Assembly (NCBI RefSeq): GCF_003854935.1 | Contig: NZ_CP033969.1 | Coordinates: forward strand, 2,046,001-2,110,000 | Length of the DNA: 64,000 bases | Direction: 5' to 3' | Source of the DNA: Cupriavidus pauculus | GTDB taxonomy: Bacteria > Pseudomonadota > Gammaproteobacteria > Burkholderiales > Burkholderiaceae | In this document: positions 31,266 to 39,494 of the stretch, piece by piece | Layout of the letters: every line of letters starts with the position of its first letter | Position numbering within the stretch: position 1 is the stretch's first letter | Translations under genes and position numbers: made by a program | Notes under the pieces: model-generated | What the model saw: the letters and a program-made list of their open reading frames with translations, nothing else | Database searches by the model: none | Told to the model about the DNA's origin: nothing

Positions 31266-31296
31266 AAACGGCGCCCGATGGGCGCCGTTTTGTTTT
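31266..31296 (+). terminator. Intrinsic terminator after tRNA-Cys
   Basis: AAACGGCGCCC pairs with GGGCGCCGTTT across a 3-base loop and is followed by TGTTTT. Confidence 0.9.
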
Positions 31297-31648
31297 CCCG
31301 CACGCCGTTTCCTCTCGTCGTTCTACGAATTTGACGCCTGCTTTTCGGACTGTTCTCATCCGGGCCCGTGTGGGTCGCGTGTTACATTAACGCCATGCCG
31401 TACGCATCCGGGACGGCGCCTGGCGTGGCCATCGGCCACCTCGCGCAGTCGGATTCCGGTGCATTCCCTTGCCGTGGCGCATGACCGACCGTCGTGCGCC
31501 GATGGACTGCGGCGCCGCTTCCCGAATCACCCGAACCCACGCGCGACCTGCGCCTGCCAGGCCGTTGCCGGCCGCCGGCGGCGTGCAGCGCTGTGGAGCG
31601 ACGGTGATGCCATCGTTCACCCATTCGCCAGAAAGGAACCCCAGACGC
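31297..31648. other. Non-coding gap before the KefB-like gene
   Basis: About 350 bases between the tRNA-Cys terminator and the antiporter start. Frames here lack family content. It should hold the promoter of the antiporter gene; I see no confident -35/-10 pair. A GAAAGGAACC ribosome-binding site lies at its end. Confidence 0.5.
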
Positions 31649-32884
31649 ATGCAGCACGCCACCCCGCTCATCAGCACCATCGTCGGCGGCATTGTGCTGG
31701 CGTTCATCCTGGGAGCCATCGCCAACCGGTTTCGGCTGCCGCCGCTGATCGGCTACCTGTGCGCGGGCATCGCCGTGGGGCCGCATACGCCCGGCTATAC
31801 GGCCGACCAGACGCTGGCGCCGGAACTGGCCGAACTGGGGGTGATCCTGCTGATGTTCGGCGTGGGCTTGCATTTCTCGGTCAAGGACCTGATGGCCGTG
31901 AAGAAGATCGCCATTCCGGGCGCCATCGTCCAGATCGGCATCGCCACGGTGCTCGGCATGCTGGTGGCGTGGGGCTTCGACTGGCACTGGGGGCAGGGGC
32001 TGGTCTACGGCCTGGCCCTGTCGGTAGCCAGTACCGTGGTGCTGCTGCGCGCGCTGCAGGAACGCGACCTGCTGGAGTCGCCGCAGGGCCGCATCGCCGT
32101 GGGTTGGCTGATCGTGGAAGACCTGGCGATGGTGCTGACGCTCGTGCTGCTGCCGGCGATGGCCGGCCTGCTGGGCGGCGCCGACGGCCAGGGCGCATCG
32201 GCGCCGACCACCAGCGAGGTGCTGATCGAGATCGTCGCCACGCTGGGCAAGGTCGTGGCGTTCGTCGCCGTGATGATGGTGATCGGCCGGCGGTTCATCC
32301 CGTGGATGCTCGAACGCATCGTCTGGACCGGCAGCCGCGAGCTGTTCCGGCTGGGCGTGCTGGCCACGGCGCTGGGCGTGGCGTTTGGCGCGTATTCGCT
32401 GTTCGGGGTCTCGTTCGCGCTCGGTGCGTTCTTCGCGGGCATGGTGCTGGCGGAATCGGAATTCAGCCATCGCGCCGCCGAGGAATCGCTGCCGCTGCGC
32501 GACGCGTTCGCGGTGCTGTTCTTCGTCTCGGTCGGGATGCTGTTCGATCCGATGGTGCTGGTCAACGACCCGTGGGGCGTGCTGGCGACGCTGCTGATCA
32601 TCGTGGTCGGCAAATCGGTGGCGGCGCTCGGCATCGTCCGCATGTTCGGCCACAGCCCCCGCGTGGGACTGACGATTGCCGCGAGCCTGGCGCAGATCGG
32701 CGAGTTCTCGTTCATCCTGGCCAGCCTCGGCGTGTACCTGAACATCCTGCCCGAGCGCGGGCAGGCGCTGATCCTGGCCGGCGCGCTGCTGTCGATCCTG
32801 CTCAACCCCGTGCTGTTTCACCTGCTTGACCGCTACTGCGCGCGGCACGATGGCAAGGCGCAGCGCGACGCTCAGCCGGCCTGA
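31649..32884 (+). CDS. KefB/YbaL-type cation:proton antiporter, membrane domain only
   Basis: A 411-residue protein of the monovalent cation:proton antiporter 2 family, with about 12 hydrophobic segments. LPPLIGYLCAGIAVGPHTPG near residue 30, LSVASTVVLLRAL near residue 126 and ASLAQIGEFSFILA near residue 350 are family hallmarks. E. coli YbaL and KefB continue with a TrkA-N nucleotide-binding domain; here the protein stops soon after the last helix (RYCARHDGK), so the regulatory domain is missing. The start at 31649 has a good ribosome-binding site. Its end overlaps the convergent LysR gene by 13 bases. Confidence 0.88.
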   Translation: MQHATPLISTIVGGIVLAFILGAIANRFRLPPLIGYLCAGIAVGPHTPGYTADQTLAPELAELGVILLMFGVGLHFSVKDLMAVKKIAIPGAIVQIGIATVLGMLVAWGFDWHWGQGLVYGLALSVASTVVLLRALQERDLLESPQGRIAVGWLIVEDLAMVLTLVLLPAMAGLLGGADGQGASAPTTSEVLIEIVATLGKVVAFVAVMMVIGRRFIPWMLERIVWTGSRELFRLGVLATALGVAFGAYSLFGVSFALGAFFAGMVLAESEFSHRAAEESLPLRDAFAVLFFVSVGMLFDPMVLVNDPWGVLATLLIIVVGKSVAALGIVRMFGHSPRVGLTIAASLAQIGEFSFILASLGVYLNILPERGQALILAGALLSILLNPVLFHLLDRYCARHDGKAQRDAQPA

Positions 32885-33789
32885 ACCGGGGCGGCGCCGC
32901 GCAGGTATTCGGTGAATGCGAGCAGGCCCTGGGTGGGAAACTTGTCCTGATGGACGACGAGTTGCAGCGGGCGGATCACGCGCGGCAGGCCGGTGCGCAG
33001 CGCCACCAGCAGGCCCCGCTCGATCTCGTCGCGCACCACGTGTAGCGACAGGCAACTCACCCCGAAGCCGCTCATCACGGCGCGCTTGATCGCCTCGGCA
33101 TTGCCCAGCTCCAGCGCGAAGCGCAGGGCGCCGAGCGCCGGCACCAGCCGGGCCTCGATGATCTCGCGCGTGCCCGAACCCGGCTCCCGGACGATCCAGT
33201 CGGCATCGCGCAGCATGGTGTGCAGCGCGTCCGCCTGATCGGCCACGGCAGCCAGCGGATGGGACGGGCCGACGATGACCACCATCTCGTCGTCGCACCA
33301 GTGGACGCTTCGCAGGTCGCGCTCATGGCTGGTGCCCTCGATCAGCCCGATATCGACCTCGAATTTCATCAGGCTGTGCAGCACGTCCTGCGTATTGCCG
33401 ATGCGCAGGTCCAGCGTGCACGGGCCGCTCTGGGCGTTGCGGAAGCCCGCCAGCAGCGCCGGCAGGATGTAGCTGCCGATCGTATTGCTGGCCGCGATCC
33501 GCAGTTGCACGCCACCTTCCGACGCAAACCGCTCCAGTTCATGCGCCTGGTCCAGCAGCGACAGCGCGCGCGGGAAGAACTGGCGGCCGGCCTCGTTGAT
33601 GGCGAGGCGGCGGGCGACGCGGTCGAACAGGGCACCGTTCAGGGCACGTTCCAGTTCGGCCAGCGACGCGCTGACCGCGGACTGGGACATCGCCAGCGCT
33701 TCCGCGGCGGCCGTGGTGCTGCCGTGCTGGGCAACGGCGACGAATACCTGTAGCTGACGCAGGGTCAGGCGGAGCGGGCGTTGTTCCAT
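32872..33789 (-). CDS. LysR-family regulator (YeiE-like)
   Basis: A 305-residue regulator. The winged helix-turn-helix is at about residues 8-66 (LRQLQVFVAVAQHGSTTAAA, MSQSAVSASLAELER), and a periplasmic-binding-protein-like effector domain follows from residue 93. It is divergent from the YeiH-type transporter with a 103-base shared promoter region, the same arrangement as yeiE-yeiH in E. coli, so control of that gene is likely. YeiE-type proteins respond to sulfite in some enterics; the ligand here is not known. Confidence 0.88.
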   Translation of the reverse strand: MEQRPLRLTLRQLQVFVAVAQHGSTTAAAEALAMSQSAVSASLAELERALNGALFDRVARRLAINEAGRQFFPRALSLLDQAHELERFASEGGVQLRIAASNTIGSYILPALLAGFRNAQSGPCTLDLRIGNTQDVLHSLMKFEVDIGLIEGTSHERDLRSVHWCDDEMVVIVGPSHPLAAVADQADALHTMLRDADWIVREPGSGTREIIEARLVPALGALRFALELGNAEAIKRAVMSGFGVSCLSLHVVRDEIERGLLVALRTGLPRVIRPLQLVVHQDKFPTQGLLAFTEYLRGAAPVQAG

Positions 33790-33892
33790 GGGTCTATCGC
33801 TAAAACAGATAAGGCATAACGATATTACCCGTTTTACGGGTCATGTCCGGATGCGTACGCTGCAAGGCATCGAACAATAACGCTGTCCTGCC

Positions 33893-34984
33893 ATGTCCAC
33901 GGCTCCTGCCCCGCACTCGATTCCCGTCGTCATCGCCCCTTCCACGCTTGTGTTGTGGCGTAAGCGGCTCCTGACCCTGCTGCCCCTGGGCGCGATTGCC
34001 TGGCTGGCGCAGGCGCTGGCCGATCATCCGGCCATCTCGCAGTACGGCCTGTCGGCGCTGACGCTGGCGATGGGGGCGGGCATGGTTGCCGCCAACACGA
34101 TGCCCCGGCACTGGCTGACGCCGCTGGCGCCCGGCATGCAGGTGGCGCGCCATCATCTACTGCGGCTTGGCGTGGCGTTGTACGGGCTGCGCCTGACGTT
34201 CGGCGCGATTGCCGCGCTGGGCGTAGGGGGTGTCGTGGTGCCGCTGCTGATGCTGGTGGCCACGCTGCTGTTCGGCATGTGGGTCGGGTCGTCGTTCTTC
34301 GGCCTGAGCCGGCGCGAAGCGATCCTCGTCAGCGCGGGCAGCGCGGTGTGCGGCGCGGCGGCGGCCATCGCCGTGTCGTCGGTCGTGCGGACCGATGATC
34401 GCCAGACGGCCGTGGCGGTGGCGACGGTCGTGCTGTTCGGCACCGTCGGCATGCTGCTGTACCCGTGGATCTACGAACTGGCGACGCAGCACTGGCACCT
34501 GCAGATCAGCCAGCGCGCGTTCGGCATCTTCACCGGCGCCACGCTGCACGAGGTGGCCCAGGTCATCGCGTCCGGCAAGATGGTTGGCGATGGCGCGGCC
34601 GATGCCGCCGTGGTGGCCAAGATGGTGCGCGTGCTGGCGCTCGGGCCGCTGCTGCTGGTGATGGCGCTGTGGCCGCGCACGAGCTGGTCGCAAGAGTCGG
34701 GTGGCACGCGCAACCTCAAGGCGCTGCTGCGCTCGGTACCGTGGTTCGCGGTGGGCTTTGTCGCGGTGATGGCGCTCAATTCGGCGGCGCTGGTGCCGGG
34801 GAGCTGGAAGCCGACGCTGATCGCCTTCGACAACTGGCTGCTGGCCTGCGCGATGCTCGCCATCGGCCTGCACACCCGCATCGGCGACCTGCTGCGCGCC
34901 GGCCGCAAGCCGCTGGCGCTGGCCGGGCTGCTGTTCGTGTTCCTGATGGGAGTGGGGGCGGCGCTGTGCGCGGTGCTCGTCTGA
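33893..34984 (+). CDS. YeiH/UPF0324 family membrane protein (putative sulfate/sulfonate-type exporter)
   Basis: A 363-residue integral membrane protein with about 10 helices. LRLGVALYGLRLTF near residue 88, GSAVCGAAAAIAVSSVVR near residue 150 and FGIFTGATLHEVAQV near residue 205 are the conserved UPF0324 blocks. The family is annotated as putative sulfate exporters without firm biochemistry. The divergent LysR gene is the presumed regulator. Confidence 0.88.
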   Translation: MSTAPAPHSIPVVIAPSTLVLWRKRLLTLLPLGAIAWLAQALADHPAISQYGLSALTLAMGAGMVAANTMPRHWLTPLAPGMQVARHHLLRLGVALYGLRLTFGAIAALGVGGVVVPLLMLVATLLFGMWVGSSFFGLSRREAILVSAGSAVCGAAAAIAVSSVVRTDDRQTAVAVATVVLFGTVGMLLYPWIYELATQHWHLQISQRAFGIFTGATLHEVAQVIASGKMVGDGAADAAVVAKMVRVLALGPLLLVMALWPRTSWSQESGGTRNLKALLRSVPWFAVGFVAVMALNSAALVPGSWKPTLIAFDNWLLACAMLAIGLHTRIGDLLRAGRKPLALAGLLFVFLMGVGAALCAVLV

Positions 34985-35017
34985 CGCGTTGCCCGCGTTG
35001 TTGCTAGGGGAGAGCGT

Positions 35018-35104
35018 TGGTGCGGCCGACGGGACTCGAACCCGTAAGCCCGTAAGAGCGGCAGATTTTAAGTCTGCTGAGTCTACCAATTTCTCCACGG
35101 CCGC
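35018..35104 (-). tRNA. tRNA-Leu (anticodon TAA)
   Basis: An 87-base class II tRNA on the minus strand. Acceptor GCGGCCG pairs with CGGCCGC, the anticodon loop is CTTAAAA, and a long variable arm is present (CGCTCTTACGGGC). CCA is encoded. Confidence 0.97.
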
Positions 35105-35180
35105 ACGGCAAGCCCGGTATTGTGGTGGCTTAGGCGGCAGGAAGCAAGCCGGATACATCGCCCAGGGTATGTGATCCCGC

Positions 35181-35197
35181 TGTTACCGGCGGTAACA
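35181..35197. promoter_or_regulatory. Perfect palindrome upstream of the Tyr/Pro-rich protein
   Basis: TGTTACCGGCGGTAACA has 7-base arms around GGC. It lies 88 bases before the exported protein gene. A second, shorter inverted repeat, CTCGT-N6-ACGAG, is at 35234-35249. Both are operator-like, but the binding protein is unknown. Confidence 0.45.
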
Positions 35198-35284
35198 ATG
35201 TCGCGCCCTCCGTTTCACCTCGGAATTCATGACCTCGTACAATTACGAGTAACAGGAATCCTCCTAACTCAAAGAGGCACGATC

Positions 35285-35650
35285 ATGAAACGTTGGTTGT
35301 TCGCAGCATTCGGTGTGGCCGCCGCGCTGGCGTCTGGCGCCGCCATGGCGCGTGTGAACGTCGACGTGGCGATCGGTGTTCCGGGCGTCGTGGTGGGGGG
35401 GCCCGCCTACTATCCGCCGGCACCCGCTTACTACGCACCGCCCCCGCCGGTGGTCGTGGCGCCGGCCCCGGTCTACTACGGCCCGCCGCCGGTGGTGGTT
35501 CGCCCGGCTCCGGTCTATTACGGCGCGCCCCGCTACTACGGTGGTGGCCCCCGCTACTACTACGGTCCGGGCTGGCGCGGCCGCGGTGGCTACTACGGTC
35601 CTCCGGGACACGGTCATGGTTATGGCCACGGCCACGGTCATCGCCACTGA
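35285..35650 (+). CDS. Exported Tyr/Pro/Gly/His-rich protein
   Basis: A 121-residue protein with a clear signal peptide (about residues 1-22, ending GAAMA). The mature part is low complexity: repeated PAYYPPAP, PPPVVVAPAPVYYGP and RYYGGGPRYYYGPGW units and a final GHGHGYGHGHGHRH tail. The His/Gly tail could bind metal, which is inference only. The composition resembles small periplasmic or surface proteins with YY repeats that are common in Burkholderiaceae. An intrinsic terminator follows. Confidence 0.82.
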   Translation: MKRWLFAAFGVAAALASGAAMARVNVDVAIGVPGVVVGGPAYYPPAPAYYAPPPPVVVAPAPVYYGPPPVVVRPAPVYYGAPRYYGGGPRYYYGPGWRGRGGYYGPPGHGHGYGHGHGHRH

Positions 35651-35671
35651 GCCTGCTCTCGCAGATCATCG

Positions 35672-35697
35672 AAAAGCCCCGGCAACGGGGCTTTTTC
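35672..35697 (+). terminator. Intrinsic terminator after the Tyr/Pro-rich protein gene
   Basis: AAAAGCCCCG pairs with CGGGGCTTTT around a GCAA tetraloop and is followed by T. Confidence 0.92.
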
Positions 35698-35935
35698 TTT
35701 GGCAGGCGTTAGGGCAGTCGGGCGCCCATCTGACTCGCCGTGGGCAGCGTATGTGCGATTAGGTTCCCGCTTAGCACGGAGGCTCAAAGTTTTTGATGCG
35801 TCCGCTCAAGCCATCTGGATTTTCCCCTAGGGGTTTCCCCCTAAACTCCCTGATGTGACGTCGCTCCCACAGCCACCGCATGCAACGACGGCTGATGGCG
35901 CGGCGCCCGTCGTCCAATCGAACAAGGGGATTTTC

Positions 35936-36166
35936 ATGGCCATCCAACAACGTCTGGCAATTGCCGCCGCCATTGGCGCGCTTGCCGCACTCTCGACCTC
36001 CGCCTTTGCCGCGCCGGTCAAATATGACATCTACAGCGGCGGCCAGCGCGCCGTCGACAGCCGCGACGTCTACACGGACGGTGCCCGCGTCACCGGATCG
36101 CGCGACGTGTATTCGGATGGCGCGCGCGTGACCGACCGCCGCGACGCCTTCTCGGACGGCGCCTGA
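35936..36166 (+). CDS. Small exported protein with three short tandem repeats
   Basis: A 76-residue protein with a signal peptide (ALAALSTSAFA, cleaved near residue 26). The mature part consists of three degenerate 13-residue repeats: AVDSRDVYTDGA, RVTGSRDVYSDGA and RVTDRRDAFSDGA. I do not recognise the family. The ATG at 35936 has an AAGGGGA ribosome-binding site and begins the signal peptide; a longer in-frame start at 35855 does not make sense. Upstream is the palindrome CCCCTAGGGG (35824-35833). Confidence 0.75.
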   Translation: MAIQQRLAIAAAIGALAALSTSAFAAPVKYDIYSGGQRAVDSRDVYTDGARVTGSRDVYSDGARVTDRRDAFSDGA

Positions 36167-36196
36167 TCCCACGCGCGTCGCCGCCATCGGCATACC

Positions 36197-36220
36197 AAGG
36201 CCCGCGCGCATGCGGGCCTT
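36197..36220 (+). terminator. Possible terminator after the repeat protein
   Basis: AAGGCCCGC pairs perfectly with GCGGGCCTT across a 6-base loop. The tail is TTGTCGTT, poor in T, so termination efficiency is uncertain. Confidence 0.5.
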
Positions 36221-36348
36221 GTCGTTCGTGGCGCCGGTGCAGGCCGCGCCCTGAGCGTCAAGCCATCGCAAGGTGAAGCAGTTTCAACTCCGGCGGGCCG
36301 GCATCGGGCGATATACTGCAGCCTCAACCCTGAACGATGGAGAGAGGT

Positions 36349-36756
36349 ATGCAGCAAAAGACCGTACTGACGGCTGACGACGTGAAGAAGGTGCTGGTCG
36401 CCGCCGAGGCAGAGGCCAAGGCCAACAACTGGGCTGTCACGATTGTCGTCGTCGACGACGGTGGTCATCCGCTCGGCATGCTGCGCCTGGATGGCGTGGC
36501 CACGATCTCGGCCTATATCGCCACGGAGAAGGCGCGTACCGCGTCGCTGGGCCGCCGCGAGTCCAAGATCTACGAGGACATGATCAACAACGGCCGCTAC
36601 TCGTTCATGACGGCCCCGCTGCTGCAAGGCATGCTCGAAGGTGGCGTGCCCATCGTCGTGAACAACCAGGTGGTGGGTGCCGTGGGCGTTTCGGGCGTCA
36701 AGTCGACCGAAGACGCGCAGATTGCCCGCGCCGGTATCGCCGCCCTGGGTATCTGA
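36349..36756 (+). CDS. GlcG/HbpS-family (DUF336) protein, possible heme binder
   Basis: A 135-residue single-domain protein of the GlcG/HbpS fold. NWAVTIVVVDDGGHPLGMLRL near residue 25 and the closing VPIVVNNQVVGAVGVSGV block near residue 102 are diagnostic. The family includes the heme-binding HbpS of Streptomyces and GlcG; no signal peptide is present. The neighbouring hemP and tonB-exbBD genes make a heme or iron role plausible. The ATG at 36349 has a GAGAGAGG ribosome-binding site. Confidence 0.82.
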   Translation: MQQKTVLTADDVKKVLVAAEAEAKANNWAVTIVVVDDGGHPLGMLRLDGVATISAYIATEKARTASLGRRESKIYEDMINNGRYSFMTAPLLQGMLEGGVPIVVNNQVVGAVGVSGVKSTEDAQIARAGIAALGI

Positions 36757-36789
36757 TGACGCCGCGGCCCCGTGCCGCGAGCGGGCAGT

Positions 36790-36821
36790 AAAAAGCCCCG
36801 CAGGCGCAACGCCTGCGGGGC
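36790..36821 (-). terminator. Terminator-like hairpin, best read on the minus strand
   Basis: GCCCCGCAGGC pairs with GCCTGCGGGGC around GCAAC. On the minus strand it is followed by five T; on the plus strand the tail is GGTATAAAAA. It would end the leftward hemP transcript, and may partly stop the rightward HbpS-like transcript. Confidence 0.65.
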
Positions 36822-36851
36822 GGTATAAAAAGATGGCATGGCTGGCATCGG

Positions 36852-36889
36852 CCAGTCAGGCAAGGGGTCTGGAATGCTTGCCTGACTGG
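36852..36889. repeat. Long perfect inverted repeat between the HbpS-like gene and hemP
   Basis: Two 13-base arms, CCAGTCAGGCAAG and CTTGCCTGACTGG, are separated by 12 bases. No T-run follows on either strand. It lies in the 3' region shared by two convergent genes and could be an RNA stability hairpin or a protein site. Confidence 0.7.
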
Positions 36890-36983
36890 GGTATCCGATC
36901 GTCTGGCTACTGCCCAACACCCGTTGTCGACGGGTGGTCCCCACAAAAGTCTGTACAGGTCCGGCGCGTGGCCCGGACGGCGA

Positions 36984-37331
36984 TTACTTGGTCAGGATCA
37001 GCTTGCCGTAGCGCGTCACGCGCAGCGTGTAGACCTCGCCGTTATGCAGGATCGGCAGCGTCGTGGCGCCTTGCATGATGGCTTCCAGCGGCACGGCTTG
37101 CGGATCGACCGGATTGTTCGGCGTCTGGCGCATCAGCGCTTCCAGGCGCGCGGGCAGGGCGGCGACCGCCGACTTGACCGATTCCAGCGCCGACGACGCC
37201 GTGGACGATGCTGTCGGCATCGCGGCCGCCGACTCGCGGCGCGCCTGCGGGGCAACCTCCACGCGGCGCAGGGACAGGCGGCGGCGCGTGACTTCACGCG
37301 GTTGCGACATCGGCAGGCTCAGGGTGCTCAT
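36984..37331 (-). CDS. hemP: Hemin uptake protein HemP (HmuP)
   Basis: A 115-residue protein whose C-terminus, NGEVYTLRVTRYGKLILTK, is the HemP/HmuP domain. The first 70 residues are a low-complexity Arg/Ala/Ser extension not seen in the roughly 60-residue enteric HemP. HmuP-type proteins activate heme-receptor genes in rhizobia and Burkholderia. The ATG at 37331 has a GGAGAAG ribosome-binding site, and a Fur-like box lies 91 bases upstream. Confidence 0.88.
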   Translation of the reverse strand: MSTLSLPMSQPREVTRRRLSLRRVEVAPQARRESAAAMPTASSTASSALESVKSAVAALPARLEALMRQTPNNPVDPQAVPLEAIMQGATTLPILHNGEVYTLRVTRYGKLILTK

Positions 37332-37421
37332 GGTCTTCTCCGTTCGAAGTGTGCCGTCAGGACGGGACACGGGATAGCGGGTCGGGGTTCGCCGTGGCGA
37401 ACCAGCAGTGAAAGAATCTTA

Positions 37422-37440
37422 AATGAGAACCGTTATCATT
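37422..37440 (-). promoter_or_regulatory. Fur box upstream of hemP
   Basis: AATGAGAACCGTTATCATT matches the Fur consensus GATAATGATAATCATTATC in most positions and sits in the hemP promoter region. It predicts iron repression of hemP. Confidence 0.7.
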
Positions 37441-37524
37441 ACAAGCGACTTCGCGCGAAGTTACATCTGTGACGCGGCTGTGGCATGACGCGCGTGAATC
37501 GGACAACTGCGCTACCCGCGAATC

Positions 37525-37554
37525 CAACAAAAAAGGCACCCGAGGGTGCCTTTT
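37525..37554 (-). terminator. Intrinsic terminator after exbD
   Basis: On the minus strand AAAAGGCACCC pairs with GGGTGCCTTTT and is followed by further T. It ends the tonB-exbB-exbD transcript 20 bases after the exbD stop and separates it from hemP. The plus strand also has four T. Confidence 0.88.
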
Positions 37555-37575
37555 CCGATTGTGGAGCCTGCCAGC

Positions 37576-37989
<414 letters not shown>

Positions 37990-38021
37990 GATGCTTTCCT
38001 TTGGGCGCTACGAATCCGCGC

Positions 38022-38753
38022 TCAGTTCTTGACGGCCAGGCGCATCGACGCATCGTCGGTGGCGCGGGCCGCGGAGGTCGGACGCACGCGGGCGCCGGTG
38101 ACGAAGTAGGCGTGCAGGTCGTGCGCAAAGCGGTTCAGCTTGCTGATCACGCCCTTGTTGCCGCGGCTCAGGGCGTTGTAGCCCAGCACGGCGGGGATGG
38201 CGACGGCCAGGCCGAAGGCGGTCATGATCAGCGCCTCGCCCACCGGGCCGGCCACCTTGTCGATCGTCGGCACGCCCGAGGCGCCAATGCCGATCAGCGC
38301 GTGGTAGATGCCCCACACGGTGCCGAACAGGCCCACGAACGGCGCGGTGGAACCCACCGACGCCAGGATCGCCAGGCCCGACTGCATGCGCGCCACGGCC
38401 TCGTCGATCGAGCTCTTGAGCGAGCGGGTCAGCCAGTCAGAGATGTCCAGCGCGTCATGCAGCTGCGGCTGGCTGGCGCGGTGGTGCTGGGCGGCTTCCT
38501 TGCCGGTCACGGCCAGCGTGCGGAACGGGTTGGCTTCGCTGGCGCCCAGTGTGTCCAGCGCGTGATCGAAGTCGTCCGAGTGCCAGAAGCGCTTCTCGGC
38601 GCCGTGCGCCATCTTCTTGAGGCGGACCAGATCCCACGCCTTGGTGAGAATCACGATCCACGACAGCAGCGACATGATCAGCAGAATGATGGCGGTCGCG
38701 CGCATGACGAAATCGCCTTGCGACCAGAGGTGGGAGAGTCCGAGGTCCTGCAT
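38022..38753 (-). CDS. exbB: Biopolymer transport protein ExbB
   Basis: A 243-residue three-helix MotA/TolQ/ExbB-family protein. The helices are at about residues 15-37, 130-155 and 170-195, with LASVGSTAPFVGLFGTVWGI and GEALIMTAFGLAVAIPAVLGY as signatures. It forms the pentameric stator around ExbD. A 32-base gap separates it from exbD. Confidence 0.95.
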   Translation of the reverse strand: MQDLGLSHLWSQGDFVMRATAIILLIMSLLSWIVILTKAWDLVRLKKMAHGAEKRFWHSDDFDHALDTLGASEANPFRTLAVTGKEAAQHHRASQPQLHDALDISDWLTRSLKSSIDEAVARMQSGLAILASVGSTAPFVGLFGTVWGIYHALIGIGASGVPTIDKVAGPVGEALIMTAFGLAVAIPAVLGYNALSRGNKGVISKLNRFAHDLHAYFVTGARVRPTSAARATDDASMRLAVKN

Positions 38754-38803
38754 GGTGGTTCCTGAAAGGGTCAGTGTTTAGGGTATCGGAAAAATCCGGG
38801 GAA

Positions 38804-39460
38804 TCAGTTCAACTCGAATTTGATCGGCTGCTGCGCGGTGGCGGCCACGGCGCGGCCGTTCTCGACGTACGGCTTGCAGCGGATGGCCTTGGCGGCGGTC
38901 AGCGCGGCGTCGTCAAGGCGGTCCGAGCCGCTGGACTTCGACACGACGGCCTTGATGACCTGGCCCTTGTCGTCGAAATTCAGGCGGATGATCGCGGTGC
39001 CGGTCTCGCCCATGCGCTGCGACTGCCGGGGATAGACGGGCGCCGGCTGCGAGCAGGCCATCTCGCCGATGCCCACGGCGCGCGGTGCCGAGTTCATCGC
39101 CACGGGCGGCGGGGCGGGCGGTTCCGGAGCCGGCGGGGCAGGCGGTGCGGGCGGCGCCTCGATGGCCGTCGGGGTCGGCGGCAGCGTGGCCACCGGGGCC
39201 GGCGTGGGCTGCGGCTTCGGCGGCGTCGGGCGCGGCGTCACGACCTTGACCTGCTTGGGCGGCGTGGGCTGCGGCTTGGGTGGTTCCGGAGCAGGCGGCT
39301 CGGGCTTGGGCTGCTCCATGGGAATGATGCGGGCCATGATCTCGGGAGCGATGACGGCCTCTGTCAGCTTGCGGGCCAGCCCGCTCTGGATCAGGTACAG
39401 CAGTCCGGCATGGAACAGCAGGACGGCGATGGTGATCTTGAAAAATCGTTGATCGAACAT
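38804..39460 (-). CDS. tonB: TonB energy transducer
   Basis: A 218-residue TonB. An N-terminal membrane anchor (about residues 8-28), a Pro-rich spacer with Glu-Pro, Lys-Pro and Ala-Pro repeats (about 50-120), and a C-terminal domain (about 130-218) ending in AIRCKPYVENGRAVAATAQQ are present. It spans the periplasm to energise outer-membrane receptors. No clear ribosome-binding site is next to the ATG, so translation may be coupled to the 21-residue peptide just upstream. Confidence 0.94.
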   Translation of the reverse strand: MFDQRFFKITIAVLLFHAGLLYLIQSGLARKLTEAVIAPEIMARIIPMEQPKPEPPAPEPPKPQPTPPKQVKVVTPRPTPPKPQPTPAPVATLPPTPTAIEAPPAPPAPPAPEPPAPPPVAMNSAPRAVGIGEMACSQPAPVYPRQSQRMGETGTAIIRLNFDDKGQVIKAVVSKSSGSDRLDDAALTAAKAIRCKPYVENGRAVAATAQQPIKFELN

Positions 39461-39494
39461 GAGAGGAACAACAGGTGCTCGCCTTGCGGCGCAA

